This document shows, one piece after another, positions 38,173 through 46,959 of a stretch of DNA of 52,131 bases (positions within the stretch are counted from its first letter, which is position 1; each line of letters starts with the position of its first letter). Below the pieces are notes generated by a model. It was not told where the DNA came from. It saw nothing but the letters and a program-made list of their open reading frames with translations, and searched no databases. The stretch spans positions 1 through 52,131 of the forward strand of contig JALEFY010000002.1 of the NCBI GenBank assembly GCA_022760435.1, given 5' to 3'. The translations under genes and the position numbers were made by a program. This DNA comes from Neomegalonema sp. Its GTDB lineage: Bacteria; Pseudomonadota; Alphaproteobacteria; Rhodobacterales; Rhodobacteraceae.

Positions 38173-38748
38173 TCAGGTGATTCTCAACGCCCGATCGAGT
38201 GAAAACGCCCCAGCGCCGCGGATGGCGAGATATACGAACAGGACGATCCAGAGCAAACGCTGATCGGCGATCACGTGATTCGACAAGTGATCGAACATCT
38301 TCTCCGGAATACCGGACGCCGAGCCATGGCCGCTCACGTCAACCCAGGTCTGCATCGCGACAAAGCCGATCATCCCAAGGCTCGCGAGCCGGGTGAAGAG
38401 ACCAAGCACGATCAGCGCTGGCAAGATGAACTCCGCATAGGTGCCCAGATAGGCCATCAGCCAATAGCCAATGCCAAGCTGGTTTGCATCATACTCGACC
38501 GCCTCCAACGCCTTAGGCGCGATCTGCGACAAGGCATTATCGCGCACAGTCAGGTAATCGAGCCACCCCTCTGCGCCCTTGGCCGGGTCGATGACCTTCA
38601 GCAGCGCCGAGTTCCAGTAATACAGCAAAAGCACACTGGCGAAGGCGAACCGGACGAACAGGCCCAGGAACCAGTCCTCCAACCCCGCCTGCAAGCGGCG
38701 GAACGCTTCCTGATGAAGATCCATCAGGTCATCAAAGAAATTCAGCAT
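38173..38748 (-). CDS. bufD: DoxX-like membrane protein of the bufferin operon (BufD-type)
   Basis: A 191-residue inner-membrane protein with about four hydrophobic helices (FVRFAFASVLLLYYW, YWLMAYLGTYAEFILPALIVLGLF without its ends, LGMIGFVAMQTWV, LLWIVLFVYLAIRG) and the DoxX-type arrangement in which TYAEFILPALIVLGLFTRLA marks the family. It closes the DUF2282-DUF692-DUF2063-DoxX operon. In bufferin operons the DoxX gene is an optional accessory thought to serve electron transfer or membrane oxidation steps; its exact role is not settled. The ATG at 38748 follows GGGAG, 51 bases behind the DUF2063 gene. Confidence 0.87.
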   Translation of the reverse strand: MLNFFDDLMDLHQEAFRRLQAGLEDWFLGLFVRFAFASVLLLYYWNSALLKVIDPAKGAEGWLDYLTVRDNALSQIAPKALEAVEYDANQLGIGYWLMAYLGTYAEFILPALIVLGLFTRLASLGMIGFVAMQTWVDVSGHGSASGIPEKMFDHLSNHVIADQRLLWIVLFVYLAIRGAGAFSLDRALRIT

Positions 38749-38799
38749 GGCACACTCCCTCTGGCGCAACGCCCTCCAGGCGAGGGACATTTGCTTGGA

Positions 38800-39570
38800 T
38801 CAAATCTTCCCTGTTTCGATAGCGGTGATTGCCCCGACGGCCAACAGCCAGCTCAGGCTTTCCTCAAGGCTGAACCGATTGTCCGCCTCCTGAGCCTGCG
38901 CCGCCGACGCGCCAAGGGGCACCAAAGACGACAAGGCGACAACAAACGCCGCCGCCCCCACCGGACAGCGCGACACCGTCACCTCCATTTCCGGACGCAG
39001 GACCAGCACTGCCTGAGCCCCGGCGGCCACCGCCTTCTCGCCCCCGGCTGCCGCTTGCCAAAGATCAAAGATCGGATGAGCGGAGCGCAGCACAGAAACC
39101 GACGGATGCAGCCGAAGCTGCAACTCACCAAGCCTTTCCGCCCCGATCTGCGCGGCCGCCTTGCCCAGATCGTCGGAGGTCGCAACGGGCGCCTCACCCG
39201 CATGATAGGCGCAACGCCGCGCCCATTCGATCCGCGCGATATCCGGAAGCCAGGCAATGCTCTGCGCTGGCTCGAACCCCGCCAGCCAGTCGGGGAAAGT
39301 CTCGCCATAATAGATCATCAAGGGCGAGAGCGGCGGATGGGTCCGCACATAGACGCTCGCCATCGCAGAGAAGAACGCCTCCCCAACCAGTCGCTGCGAG
39401 ACCGGAAAGCCCCGCGCAAGCGCCTCGCAAAGCGAGACCACGACATTATTGCGATAGACATTGAAGCGCTTGCGGGCCGGTGCACCATCCTTGCCCCGCG
39501 CAACATCACCCGGGATCGGCGCATCGCTCGCCAGAAGAGCTGAAGAGAATTCGCTTTGCCCCGCGCTCAT
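38800..39570 (-). CDS. bufC: DUF2063 partner protein of the DUF692 oxidase (BufC-type)
   Basis: A 256-residue protein. The N-terminal ~110 residues are the DUF2063 domain: [57 protein letters not shown]. The C-terminal half is a divergent alpha/beta region. In characterised DUF692 systems such a partner presents the precursor peptide to the oxidase. It overlaps the DUF692 gene by four bases (ATGA), so the two are translationally coupled in a fixed ratio, consistent with a complex. The start at ATG 39570 has no separate strong ribosome site. Confidence 0.88.
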   Translation of the reverse strand: MSAGQSEFSSALLASDAPIPGDVARGKDGAPARKRFNVYRNNVVVSLCEALARGFPVSQRLVGEAFFSAMASVYVRTHPPLSPLMIYYGETFPDWLAGFEPAQSIAWLPDIARIEWARRCAYHAGEAPVATSDDLGKAAAQIGAERLGELQLRLHPSVSVLRSAHPIFDLWQAAAGGEKAVAAGAQAVLVLRPEMEVTVSRCPVGAAAFVVALSSLVPLGASAAQAQEADNRFSLEESLSWLLAVGAITAIETGKI

Positions 39571-40469
39571 CCGACACTCCGCAATTGCGGCTCCGCCCGC
39601 ACCTGATCGGCATCGCAAAGAATGGCATCAGCGCGCCGCGCTTCTTCTCGCAGGACCGACCAGGCGGGAACATCATTATCCCATTCGATCAGGCTCGGCA
39701 GTGCCCCCAACTCTGCGATCAACTGCGCGTACAGCGCCCAGACCGGATCGGCCACCTCACGATCATGCGCGTCGATGAGAAGCGGCGCCCCGATCTCATC
39801 GGTATCCGGCGCATGCCCGCCTAAATGGATCTCGCCAACCAGTTCGAGCGGAAACCCGTCGAGATAAGCCTCAGCAGATTGGTCGTGATTGGTGCAACTG
39901 ACAAAAACATTGTTCACATCGAGCAACAAGCGGCAGCCCGATCGGCGGGCGATCTCCTTGATGAAATCCACCTCCGTCCAGGTCGAATGATCGAAACGCA
40001 CATAGGTCGATGGGTTCTCAAGCAAGATCTGCCGCCCCAGGACCGATTGCACCTGGTCGATATGCTCGACGATCCTGGCCAGGACGTCATCAGTATAAGG
40101 CACCGGCAGCAGATCGTTGAGATAGCCGACATCATGGCTCGACCACGCCAGGTGTTCGGATACCAGGCCCGGATCATACCGGTCGATCACGCCCTTCAGG
40201 CGCTCCAGATGCGCCGGATCGAGCCCCTTCTCGGCCCCGATCGACAACCCCACCCCATGAACCGATAGCGGATAGTCCCGCCGCAGTCTTTCTAGCATGC
40301 GATGCGGTGGGCCTCCGGCCCCCATGTAGTTCTCCGCATGGATCTCGAACCATCCGACAGGCCCCGGCTCCGCCAATATGTCCGCCAAATGCTCGCCCTT
40401 GAAACCGACCCCGCTGCGGTTCGGGATCTGCGCGTTTACGCGTTCATCGGGCAAATGAGACATTGGCAT
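39567..40469 (-). CDS. bufB: DUF692 multinuclear non-heme iron oxidase (MNIO, BufB-type)
   Basis: A 300-residue TIM-barrel enzyme of the DUF692/MbnB family, which oxidatively modifies cysteines in small peptides. Candidate metal ligands sit in the conserved segments SVHGVGLS (His71), SEHLAW (Glu105, His106), LLENPS (Glu151), [10 protein letters not shown] (Asp184), GEIHLGGH (His215, His219), IDAHDREV (Asp233, His235) and LIEWDND (Glu262). All are intact. It begins at ATG 40469, five bases behind GGAGG; a second ATG two codons in is possible. It lies 71 bases behind the precursor gene, with a strong hairpin between. Methanobactin use is unlikely because no MbnA or MbnC is present. Confidence 0.93.
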   Translation of the reverse strand: MPMSHLPDERVNAQIPNRSGVGFKGEHLADILAEPGPVGWFEIHAENYMGAGGPPHRMLERLRRDYPLSVHGVGLSIGAEKGLDPAHLERLKGVIDRYDPGLVSEHLAWSSHDVGYLNDLLPVPYTDDVLARIVEHIDQVQSVLGRQILLENPSTYVRFDHSTWTEVDFIKEIARRSGCRLLLDVNNVFVSCTNHDQSAEAYLDGFPLELVGEIHLGGHAPDTDEIGAPLLIDAHDREVADPVWALYAQLIAELGALPSLIEWDNDVPAWSVLREEARRADAILCDADQVRAEPQLRSVG

Positions 40470-40501
40470 GGGAGCCTCCGGGGCTTGGAGATCTGTGAAT
40501 G

Positions 40502-40529
40502 CGGATGGCCCCGAGCCTGAGGCCATCCG
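40502..40529 (-). promoter_or_regulatory. Intercistronic hairpin between bufA and bufB
   Basis: CGGATGGCC and GGCCATCCG form a perfect 9-base-pair stem with a 10-base loop. On the minus strand it begins 11 bases after the bufA stop and ends some 20 bases before the GGAGG of bufB. It lacks a T-run. It may stabilise the 3' end of a processed bufA mRNA or partly stop transcription, giving more peptide than enzyme. Confidence 0.6.
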
Positions 40530-40540
40530 TCTGTTCAAGC

Positions 40541-40924
40541 TCAGACGTAAGGCTTGAAACCCTCGACCGGCTTCAGGTCGTCAAGCGGCGTTTCTTCGCC
40601 ATTGGCACCGACACGCGGCAGGTCGCGCTGCAAGCCGACCAGCGAGCCACCACGCGCCTTGCCATCCGCGGCATCGGAGATGGTGATGCCTTCGCACTCA
40701 CCCTTGGGCACGAGGGTCCAGGCATTCCCTTGATAATCGACGGTCGAAGTGCCCGCACAAGTGGTGCCCGGACCGGCTGCGCAGTCATTTTGCCCGGCCT
40801 TGGAAATGCCGAAGCACTTCTCCTTGCCTGCGGCATGCGCGGCATCCTGTCCGGCCAGATGCGCACCACCCAGGACTGCGGCGACGGCACCAGCGATTGC
40901 AGCGGCTTTGACAGTGTTCGACAT
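40541..40924 (-). CDS. bufA: Bufferin-type precursor peptide (DUF2282, four cysteines, secreted)
   Basis: A 127-residue DUF2282 protein. Residues 1-31 form a signal peptide (hydrophobic [19 protein letters not shown], cleavage after AHA). The mature part carries Cys37, Cys48, Cys56 and Cys77 in [23 protein letters not shown] and KGECEGI, followed by GGSL. In characterised bufferins the two middle cysteines are converted by the DUF692 enzyme to thiooxazole rings that bind copper in the periplasm. By position these are Cys48 and Cys56. Beyond GGSL there is an extra ~31-residue tail (rich in Asp, Glu, Pro; ends FKPYV). The ATG follows a perfect GGAGG by 6 bases. Confidence 0.92.
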   Translation of the reverse strand: MSNTVKAAAIAGAVAAVLGGAHLAGQDAAHAAGKEKCFGISKAGQNDCAAGPGTTCAGTSTVDYQGNAWTLVPKGECEGITISDAADGKARGGSLVGLQRDLPRVGANGEETPLDDLKPVEGFKPYV

Positions 40925-40973
40925 TTTCTACCTCCATCAGAGTGACATTCTCCGGCATTGCCGCCGGTGTGTT

Positions 40974-41055
40974 CCTATTATTTGCCTTTCCCGGCGCGGG
41001 TACCAGTACCTCGCGGGCCGGATGACGCCACTGTTATTGCCTGCCTTCCCGGCGC
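40974..41055 (-). promoter_or_regulatory. Repeated motif and dyad upstream of bufA
   Basis: In the bufA-ssb divergent region two imperfect direct repeats occur, reading on the minus strand GCGCCGGGAA-GGCAGGCAATAACAG (41031-41055) and GCGCCGGGAA-AGGCAAATAATAGG (40974-40997). Between them sits a dyad GGTAC-CA-GTACC (40999-41010) flanked by CGCG on both sides. A short hairpin CCGGC/GCCGG (40952-40967) lies in the probable leader, just before the ribosome site. The layout fits an operator and promoter for metal control of bufA, but the regulator is unknown. Confidence 0.45.
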
Positions 41056-41218
41056 AGCGTTCTCGTGAAGATTGTTTCAAAGACCTACCGAGACTAGCCT
41101 TTGCGCTCAGGCAGATCATGCATTAAACGCAAGAGAAAGGTCCAAGATGAGCGCGGCTACGGCACCTCATCTCTCCGATCGACCGGGCGAATCGGCCCCA
41201 AACAGCAATGAGGCAGCC

Positions 41219-41713
41219 ATGGCGGGCAGTGTTAACAAGGTAATTTTGGTCGGCAATCTCGGCCGCGATCCGGAAGTGCGCAGCTTCCAGAATGGCGGTC
41301 AGGTCGCCAACCTTTCCGTGGCGACCTCCGAGACCTGGAAGGATCGCAACAGCGGTGAGCGTAAAGAGCGTACCGAATGGCACCGGGTCGTGATCTATTC
41401 CGAGCCTCTGGTTCGCGTCGCGCAAAACTATCTGCGCAAGGGCTCGAAGATCTACGTAGAAGGCCAGCTCGAAACCCGAAAATGGACCGATCAGGGCGGT
41501 CAGGAGCGCTATACGACCGAGATCGCGCTTCGCCCCTACCGCTCTGAACTGACCATGCTTGATGGACGGGATGGCGGCTCCGGCGGCGGTTATGGCGGCG
41601 GCGGCGGCGGCCAATCCGGCTATGGCGACCCGGGCCCGGGCGGCGATACACCGAGCCAGCCTGCCTCGTCGGGCAGCTTCAACAACGATCTTGACGACGA
41701 AATCCCATTCTAA
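41219..41713 (+). CDS. ssb: Single-stranded DNA-binding protein
   Basis: A 164-residue SSB. The OB fold (1-~112) begins [20 protein letters not shown] and includes [10 protein letters not shown] and [22 protein letters not shown]. It is followed by a Gly-rich linker ([18 protein letters not shown]) and the acidic tip DDEIPF that recruits repair and replication proteins. The start at ATG 41219 (GAGG site) matches the family. A longer form from ATG 41147 also has a decent AAAGG site and would add 24 residues, so an alternative start is possible. It is divergent from the bufferin operon. Confidence 0.95.
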   Translation: MAGSVNKVILVGNLGRDPEVRSFQNGGQVANLSVATSETWKDRNSGERKERTEWHRVVIYSEPLVRVAQNYLRKGSKIYVEGQLETRKWTDQGGQERYTTEIALRPYRSELTMLDGRDGGSGGGYGGGGGGQSGYGDPGPGGDTPSQPASSGSFNNDLDDEIPF

Positions 41714-41736
41714 ACCCGGCAGGGGCGAAGGACGCG

Positions 41737-42162
41737 ATGAGCAATGCACTAAACCCGCGAGGGCAATCCAGTACGAGCGTTCAATTCCGCTTTGAGCGGC
41801 GCAGTGCGCTCACTGCGGAGGTTGTCATTCTCAAAGCCAGGATGAACATGCATACGCGGCGCTCTCGCTACCACGAGATGGGCCGGATTGCGCTGCCGAG
41901 CCTGGAGATCATCGAACCCTTCGGCAATGACCTCACCGAAGCAGAACAAAGCTTTGCGCTGGAAATGGCGCAAAAGTTTCTCGATCAGATGCTGGAAGAG
42001 CGCCGCAAAGCCTTTGAATTGCTGCCGATCACGCTCTCCGATCTGCGGATCTGGATCAACGAGGCAGCGGCGTCGGACGAGATCGAGGCGACGGCGGATG
42101 ACGTCCTGTTCGCCTTACAAGATTTGCGCAGCGCGATTGTCGCAAAACTGGGTCAGCGGTAA
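41737..42162 (+). CDS. Uncharacterised protein downstream of ssb
   Basis: A 141-residue soluble protein that I do not recognise. The N-terminal third is basic and mixed (QFRFERRSALTAEVVILKAR). The rest is helical with GRIALPSLEIIEPFGNDLTE, a coiled-looking FALEMAQKFLDQMLEERRKAF and SDLRIWINEA. No membrane span or cysteine motif is present. It starts 23 bases behind ssb with an AAGGA site 4 bases before the ATG, so it probably shares the ssb transcript. Codon use matches the neighbours. Confidence 0.7.
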   Translation: MSNALNPRGQSSTSVQFRFERRSALTAEVVILKARMNMHTRRSRYHEMGRIALPSLEIIEPFGNDLTEAEQSFALEMAQKFLDQMLEERRKAFELLPITLSDLRIWINEAAASDEIEATADDVLFALQDLRSAIVAKLGQR

Positions 42163-42344
42163 CCCCGCCGCTGACCGCAAAAGCCCAGCATCCGCTCTTC
42201 AATCGTCTGAATTTCAGCCAAGGGCACCTTGCCCATTGAGCTGAAGCGGCTGCGGATCTGCGCGGCAATCTACGCCACCCTATCCCCTCACGCCTGCTCA
42301 ACCTAAGCTCAGACCGCTCGACCTCCGCCTCCCCCAAAAAAAGA

Positions 42345-42366
42345 AGGGCTGGCAAAAGCCAGCCCT
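42345..42366 (-). terminator. Strong rho-independent terminator after the LTD/Hint gene
   Basis: On the minus strand AGGGCTGGC-TTTT-GCCAGCCCT is followed by TCTTTTTTTGGGGG: a perfect 9-base-pair stem and a run of seven T. It lies about 30 bases past the stop at 42395. On the plus strand it may also end the ssb transcript, though without a good T-tract. Confidence 0.9.
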
Positions 42367-42394
42367 CCTGATTTCTCAACCGAAGCGGGATCGC

Positions 42395-43555
42395 TTAGGC
42401 TGCGATCGCGACGCCGGTCCAATCGATCTCGTTAACGGCCAGAGCGCGGGTTTGCGCTTCGTCCAGCAGCGGGTAGCACGGGCGATACAGCTCCGCGCGC
42501 TCGCGCAGGCTGAATTGCGACAGCGCTTCGATCATTTCCGCGTTGTTGAAGCTCATGAAGTTGTCGCGGTGCGGGCGATAGCTCTCCGTCGCAACGCCTT
42601 CCGAGATGATCGCTTCGTGGCGGTCCATCAGGACGTGGAAGTACTCGACAACCTCGGTGGTCTCTACCTGAGCAATCGAGGTACCGTTGATGAGCTGACC
42701 GGCATAAGCAAAAGCACGCGGCAGGTCGAACAGCATCTCAACGCGAGCGCCTTCGACGAGGATGCCGTGCTTGGCGGAAACGGTCAGGTCGCGCTTCGGC
42801 ATGCCATTGCCCAGAGCACCAGCGGTGATGCGGATCGGCAGGTCTTCCGAACGGTGGAAACCACCCAGGCCACGCGGTGCGATCTTGCTCGAGCCGATCC
42901 AGGCAACCGGCTTGAACTCACCATCGACGGTGCGCACGAGATCGCCCGATTTCAGTTCTTCAACCGCTTTCTCACCTTCGGCGGTCTCGATCATGGTGCC
43001 GCGGCAGAAGCAGACAAGCGCATCATCGGTCGGGGTCGGGTTCGGGGTGTCGGTCTGGTTACCGGCGGTCGAGGCTTCCTGTGCCCAGGAAGTGTCCGAC
43101 TGCAATTGCAGCGAATCGGTCTCGGTTGCGGTCTCGGTCACACCGATATCGGTCGGAGTGGTCAGCGATGCAGCCGCAGCGGTCGAGCCGGCTTGCATGG
43201 TGGTGACAAAGCCTGCGTCCAGCGTGCCGTAGGAAATGAACTCGCTGCCGCCATCTGCGCCTTCAACATAGACCGCGCCGTTATTCTGCAGGCCAGTCGC
43301 CTGGTTGCCAGCGCTGTCCGAGGTGGTGCTGTCGAAGGTGAAGACATAATAGGTCGCGCCATCGTCGCCGACATTGGTCAGGACAGCGTCGGTGCTCGAC
43401 AGGGTTGCGTATTCGGTACCCGCGGAGTTGAAGACTTCAACGGTGAACGGTGCGTCGGTGCCGACTGCGTCCGCACGGACCTCAATGAATTCCTTGCCGC
43501 CATCAGCGGTCCCACCGAGTTCGTTATAGTGCAGTTCGGTAATGCTCAGAGTCAT
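42395..43555 (-). CDS. Extracellular-type protein with LTD-like and Hint (hedgehog/intein) domains
   Basis: A 386-residue protein. Residues 1-~120 resemble a lamin-tail-type beta sandwich (LSITELHYNELGG, GKEFIEVRADAVG, FISYGTLDAGF). Residues ~120-178 are a Thr/Ser/Pro linker. From 180 a Hint_2 domain begins at VCFCRGTMIETAEGEKAVEEL (Cys182, probable self-cleavage nucleophile), with LKSGDLVRTVDG, VAWIG and SAKHGIL (His263). There is no Sec signal peptide. Such Rhodobacter-type proteins are often exported by type I systems, possibly self-cleaving before Cys182; both points are inference. A GGAG site precedes the ATG at 43555 and a strong terminator follows. Confidence 0.88.
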   Translation of the reverse strand: MTLSITELHYNELGGTADGGKEFIEVRADAVGTDAPFTVEVFNSAGTEYATLSSTDAVLTNVGDDGATYYVFTFDSTTSDSAGNQATGLQNNGAVYVEGADGGSEFISYGTLDAGFVTTMQAGSTAAAASLTTPTDIGVTETATETDSLQLQSDTSWAQEASTAGNQTDTPNPTPTDDALVCFCRGTMIETAEGEKAVEELKSGDLVRTVDGEFKPVAWIGSSKIAPRGLGGFHRSEDLPIRITAGALGNGMPKRDLTVSAKHGILVEGARVEMLFDLPRAFAYAGQLINGTSIAQVETTEVVEYFHVLMDRHEAIISEGVATESYRPHRDNFMSFNNAEMIEALSQFSLRERAELYRPCYPLLDEAQTRALAVNEIDWTGVAIAA

Positions 43556-44089
43556 TTCGCTCTCCCCTTTATCCTAACTCAACAATCCCAATCCCCCGAG
43601 CGCTCACTCAGGACGATCCAACACTCTCACCTAACCAGTCTGCAATGCTTAAGCCAAGGTGAATGTGATCTCTCTAACGGCTCAACGCCCGGAACGTTCA
43701 ATAACGAAGAAAGGTTGTGGTTTCAACACCACAGCGGCTCCCTTCAAGTGATCGTGTTGCAGCTTACTGGCTCGCGTCTTTAGGAAAAAAGGCATCGAAA
43801 AGACGCGGTTTTACCTCTACTTGCTCTATCGTTCGCGAAACAGCCTCGCTGTCAAGAACATTTGATCGTTTTGGCGTTGGCGCAACATATCGGCGCCGCG
43901 AAGGTCACGGCTTCCCGCCCGGAAACTCGGCGCAAGCAGCCGGGCGCCCATCAAAAATCCTGTGGCCCTCCCGCCCTCGCCTACAGGATCTTGTGCGCCC
44001 CGATCCGGTGCATCGCTGGCTCGACGCTTGCCCGAACGCGCGCGACGCGGTAGTTCTACGACAAATTTCTAAATCAGGACGAGAACGCC
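43556..44089. other. Long divergent intergenic region upstream of gyrA
   Basis: A 534-base gap containing the promoters of the Hint gene and gyrA. It holds a perfect dyad TGTGGT-TTCAAC-ACCACA (43716-43733). It also holds a 9-base-pair inverted repeat CGCGTCTTT (43773-43781) / AAAGACGCG (43799-43807) followed by GGTTTTAC on the + strand, which could end a short + transcript. It is AT-richer than the coding DNA around it. No reading frame is convincing. Confidence 0.4.
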
Positions 44090-46837
44090 TTGAGCGACGA
44101 GCCCCCAATCGAGAACGGCGCGGGACAGCCGCTGCCGGAAAGACCCGCATATGACGGACCGCTGATCTCGGTCGAAGAAGAGATGCGCCGCAGCTATCTC
44201 GATTACGCGATGAGCGTGATCGTGAGCCGCGCCATCCCGGACCTGCGAGACGGTCTCAAGCCCGTGCATCGGCGCATTGTCTATGCGATGCATGAAAACG
44301 GCTTTTTCAACAACAAGCCTTACAAGAAATCGGCCACGATCGTCGGTGAAGTCATGGGTAAGTACCACCCCCATGGTGACAGCGCGATCTATGACGCCCT
44401 CGTGCGCATGGCCCAGGATTTCTCGATGAGCGTCTGTCTCGTCGATGGTCAGGGCAATTTCGGCTCGCTCGACAACGATCCGCCCGCCGCGATGCGCTAC
44501 ACCGAATCGCGCATGACCAAGATCGCCGAGAGCTTCACCAGCGATATCGACAAGAATACCGTCGAGTTCCAGCCCAACTACGCGAACGAGTTGCAGGAAC
44601 CGACCGTCCTGCCGGCGATGTTCCCGAACCTGCTGGTCAATGGCGCGCAAGGCATCGCGGTCGGGATGGCCACGAACATCCCGCCGCACAATCTGGGCGA
44701 AGTCATCGATGCAACCCTCGCCCTGATCGAGAACCCCGAACTCACCATCCCTGAGCTGATGGAGTACATCCCCGCCCCCGATTTTCCGACCGGCGGCGTG
44801 ATTCTCGGGCGCTCCGGTGCCCGCGCCGCCTATCACAATGGCCGCGGCTCGGTGGTGATGCGCGCCAAGGTCCGCATCGAAGAGGTGCGCAAGGACCGCA
44901 TGGCGATCATCGTCGATGAGATCCCCTATCAGGTCAACAAGGCGGCGATGGTCGAGCGGATCTCGGATCTGGCCAAGGAAAAGCGGATCGAGGGCATCTC
45001 GTCGGTACAGGATGAGAGCAACCGGTTCGGCGTACGGGTCGTGGTCGAGCTGAAGAAAGATGCCACTGCCGATGTGGTGCTCAACCAGCTCTACCGCTAC
45101 AGCCAGCTTCAGACCTCGTTCGGCTGCAACATGCTGGCGCTCAATGGCGGGCGGCCCGAGCAGATGGATCTCAAGACCATCCTCGCCGCCTTCATCGCCT
45201 TTCGCGAAGAGGTGGTGGCCAAGCGCACCGCCTATCTGCTGGCCAAGGCCCGTGATCGCGCCCATCTGCTCTGCGGCCTCGCGGTTGCGGTCGAGAATGT
45301 CGATGAAGTGGTGCAACTGATCCGCTCCTCGCCCGATGCCGCTACCGCCCGCGAGCGGCTGCTGGAGCGCAAATGGGACGCAGACCAGATCCGCGGCTAT
45401 CTCGAACTGATCGATGATCCGAAGAACCGGATCATGGAGGACGGGACCTACCGCCTCTCCGATGAGCAGGTCCGCGCGATCCTTGAGCTGCAACTGCGCC
45501 GCCTCACCGCGCTGGGCCGCGAAGAGATCACCGACGAGTTGAAAGAACTCGCGGCCAAGATCACCGATTACCTCGACATCCTGCGCTCGCGCGAGCGGAT
45601 CATGGCAATCATCTCGGGCGAATTGTCGGATATCAAAGAGAAATATGCCGTCCCGCGCCGCAGCGAGATCGTCGATTATGACGGCGATGTCGATGATGAG
45701 GACCTGATCGAGCGCGAAGACATGGTCGTCACCGTCACCCATGGCGGCTATATCAAGCGCACCCCGCTGGTCGAGTACCGCCAGCAGCGCCGCGGCGGCA
45801 AGGGCCTCGCGGGCATGGCGACCAAGGATGAGGATTTCGTCACCCGCCTCTTCGTTGCCAATACCCATACCCAGGTGCTGTTCTTCACCACCGATGGCAT
45901 GGTCTATTCGATGAAGGTCTGGCGCCTGCCTCTGGGCGGACGCAGCGCGCGCGGCAAGGCCGTGGTCAACCTGCTGCCGATCCCGCCCGGGGTCTCGATC
46001 GCCAACATGCTGGCCATCGACGCACCAGAGGATGAATGGGCCAAGCTCCAGATCGTCTTCGCCACCTCCCAGGGCGATGTCCGCCGCAATGCGCTGTCGG
46101 ATTTCACCAATGTGAAGTCGAACGGCAAGATCGCCATGAAGCTCGAGGACGGCGTCGCGATGGTCGGGGCTGCGATCTGCGACGAGGCATCGGACTTCCT
46201 GCTCGCCACCGAGCTGGGCAAGGCGATCCGCTTCCCGGTCACGGATGTGCGGGTGTTCAAGGGCCGCGATTCGACGGGCGTGCGCGGTATCAAACTGTCC
46301 GAAGGCGACAGCGTCGTCTCCATGGCGGTGATCCTGCATGTCGATGTCACCCCCGAAGAGCGGGCGGCCTATTTCAAGATGCGCCGTCTGGTCGCTGGCA
46401 ATGGCGAGGAAGAGCTTGGCTCTGACGAGCCGCAGGCCGAGGATCTGGGCAGCAGCGAGGATATCGCCCTCAGTCAGGAGCGCTATACCGAGCTCTCGGC
46501 GCGTGAGGAGCTGATCCTCACCATCACCTCCGTGGGCAGCGGCAAGCGCACCTCCGCGCTCGAATACCGGGTCACCGGACGTGGCGGCCAGGGCATCAAC
46601 GCCATTGATCTGGGCAAGCGCGGCGGCCGGGTTGTCTCGCTCTTCCCGGTCAATGACGGCGATGAAGTGATGCTTGTCACCGACAAGGGCCAGTCGATCC
46701 GCTGTCCTGTCGAGGGGATCTCAATTCAGTCACGTTCTGCTGGTGGAGTTCGCGTGTTCCACACGAGTGCTGATGAGTCCGTTGTATCTGTCGCGCGTCT
46801 GGCCGAGGCCAGCGAAGAGGAGGAAGCCGAGTCATAA
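44090..46837 (+). CDS. gyrA: DNA gyrase subunit A
   Basis: A 915-residue type II topoisomerase subunit. The breakage-reunion domain has [28 protein letters not shown], abbreviated here to its parts [12 protein letters not shown] and [12 protein letters not shown], the region [17 protein letters not shown] (the quinolone-determining Ser and Asp are the sensitive forms), and the catalytic Tyr in AAMRYTES. The GyrA box QRRGGKG is present near the start of the C-terminal wrapping domain, which confirms gyrase rather than ParC. It starts with TTG at 44090 behind AGGACGAG. The small membrane protein gene follows closely. Confidence 0.97.
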   Translation: MSDEPPIENGAGQPLPERPAYDGPLISVEEEMRRSYLDYAMSVIVSRAIPDLRDGLKPVHRRIVYAMHENGFFNNKPYKKSATIVGEVMGKYHPHGDSAIYDALVRMAQDFSMSVCLVDGQGNFGSLDNDPPAAMRYTESRMTKIAESFTSDIDKNTVEFQPNYANELQEPTVLPAMFPNLLVNGAQGIAVGMATNIPPHNLGEVIDATLALIENPELTIPELMEYIPAPDFPTGGVILGRSGARAAYHNGRGSVVMRAKVRIEEVRKDRMAIIVDEIPYQVNKAAMVERISDLAKEKRIEGISSVQDESNRFGVRVVVELKKDATADVVLNQLYRYSQLQTSFGCNMLALNGGRPEQMDLKTILAAFIAFREEVVAKRTAYLLAKARDRAHLLCGLAVAVENVDEVVQLIRSSPDAATARERLLERKWDADQIRGYLELIDDPKNRIMEDGTYRLSDEQVRAILELQLRRLTALGREEITDELKELAAKITDYLDILRSRERIMAIISGELSDIKEKYAVPRRSEIVDYDGDVDDEDLIEREDMVVTVTHGGYIKRTPLVEYRQQRRGGKGLAGMATKDEDFVTRLFVANTHTQVLFFTTDGMVYSMKVWRLPLGGRSARGKAVVNLLPIPPGVSIANMLAIDAPEDEWAKLQIVFATSQGDVRRNALSDFTNVKSNGKIAMKLEDGVAMVGAAICDEASDFLLATELGKAIRFPVTDVRVFKGRDSTGVRGIKLSEGDSVVSMAVILHVDVTPEERAAYFKMRRLVAGNGEEELGSDEPQAEDLGSSEDIALSQERYTELSAREELILTITSVGSGKRTSALEYRVTGRGGQGINAIDLGKRGGRVVSLFPVNDGDEVMLVTDKGQSIRCPVEGISIQSRSAGGVRVFHTSADESVVSVARLAEASEEEEAES

Positions 46838-46959
46838 CCACGAACCCAGCCCATCGCGATGCCCTGCCGGACCGGCCGCAGCAGGAGCAACAAGCCGATC
46901 AACTCCCCCTGCCGCTGGTCGGGGGACGCGATAAGGCCGATACAGGCTGGCGGCGGTCG

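Noticed and set aside
39567-40924. Methanobactin biosynthesis locus
   Set aside because: The DUF692 enzyme could suggest MbnB, but the adjacent peptide is a secreted DUF2282 protein and the partner is DUF2063, matching a bufferin operon instead.
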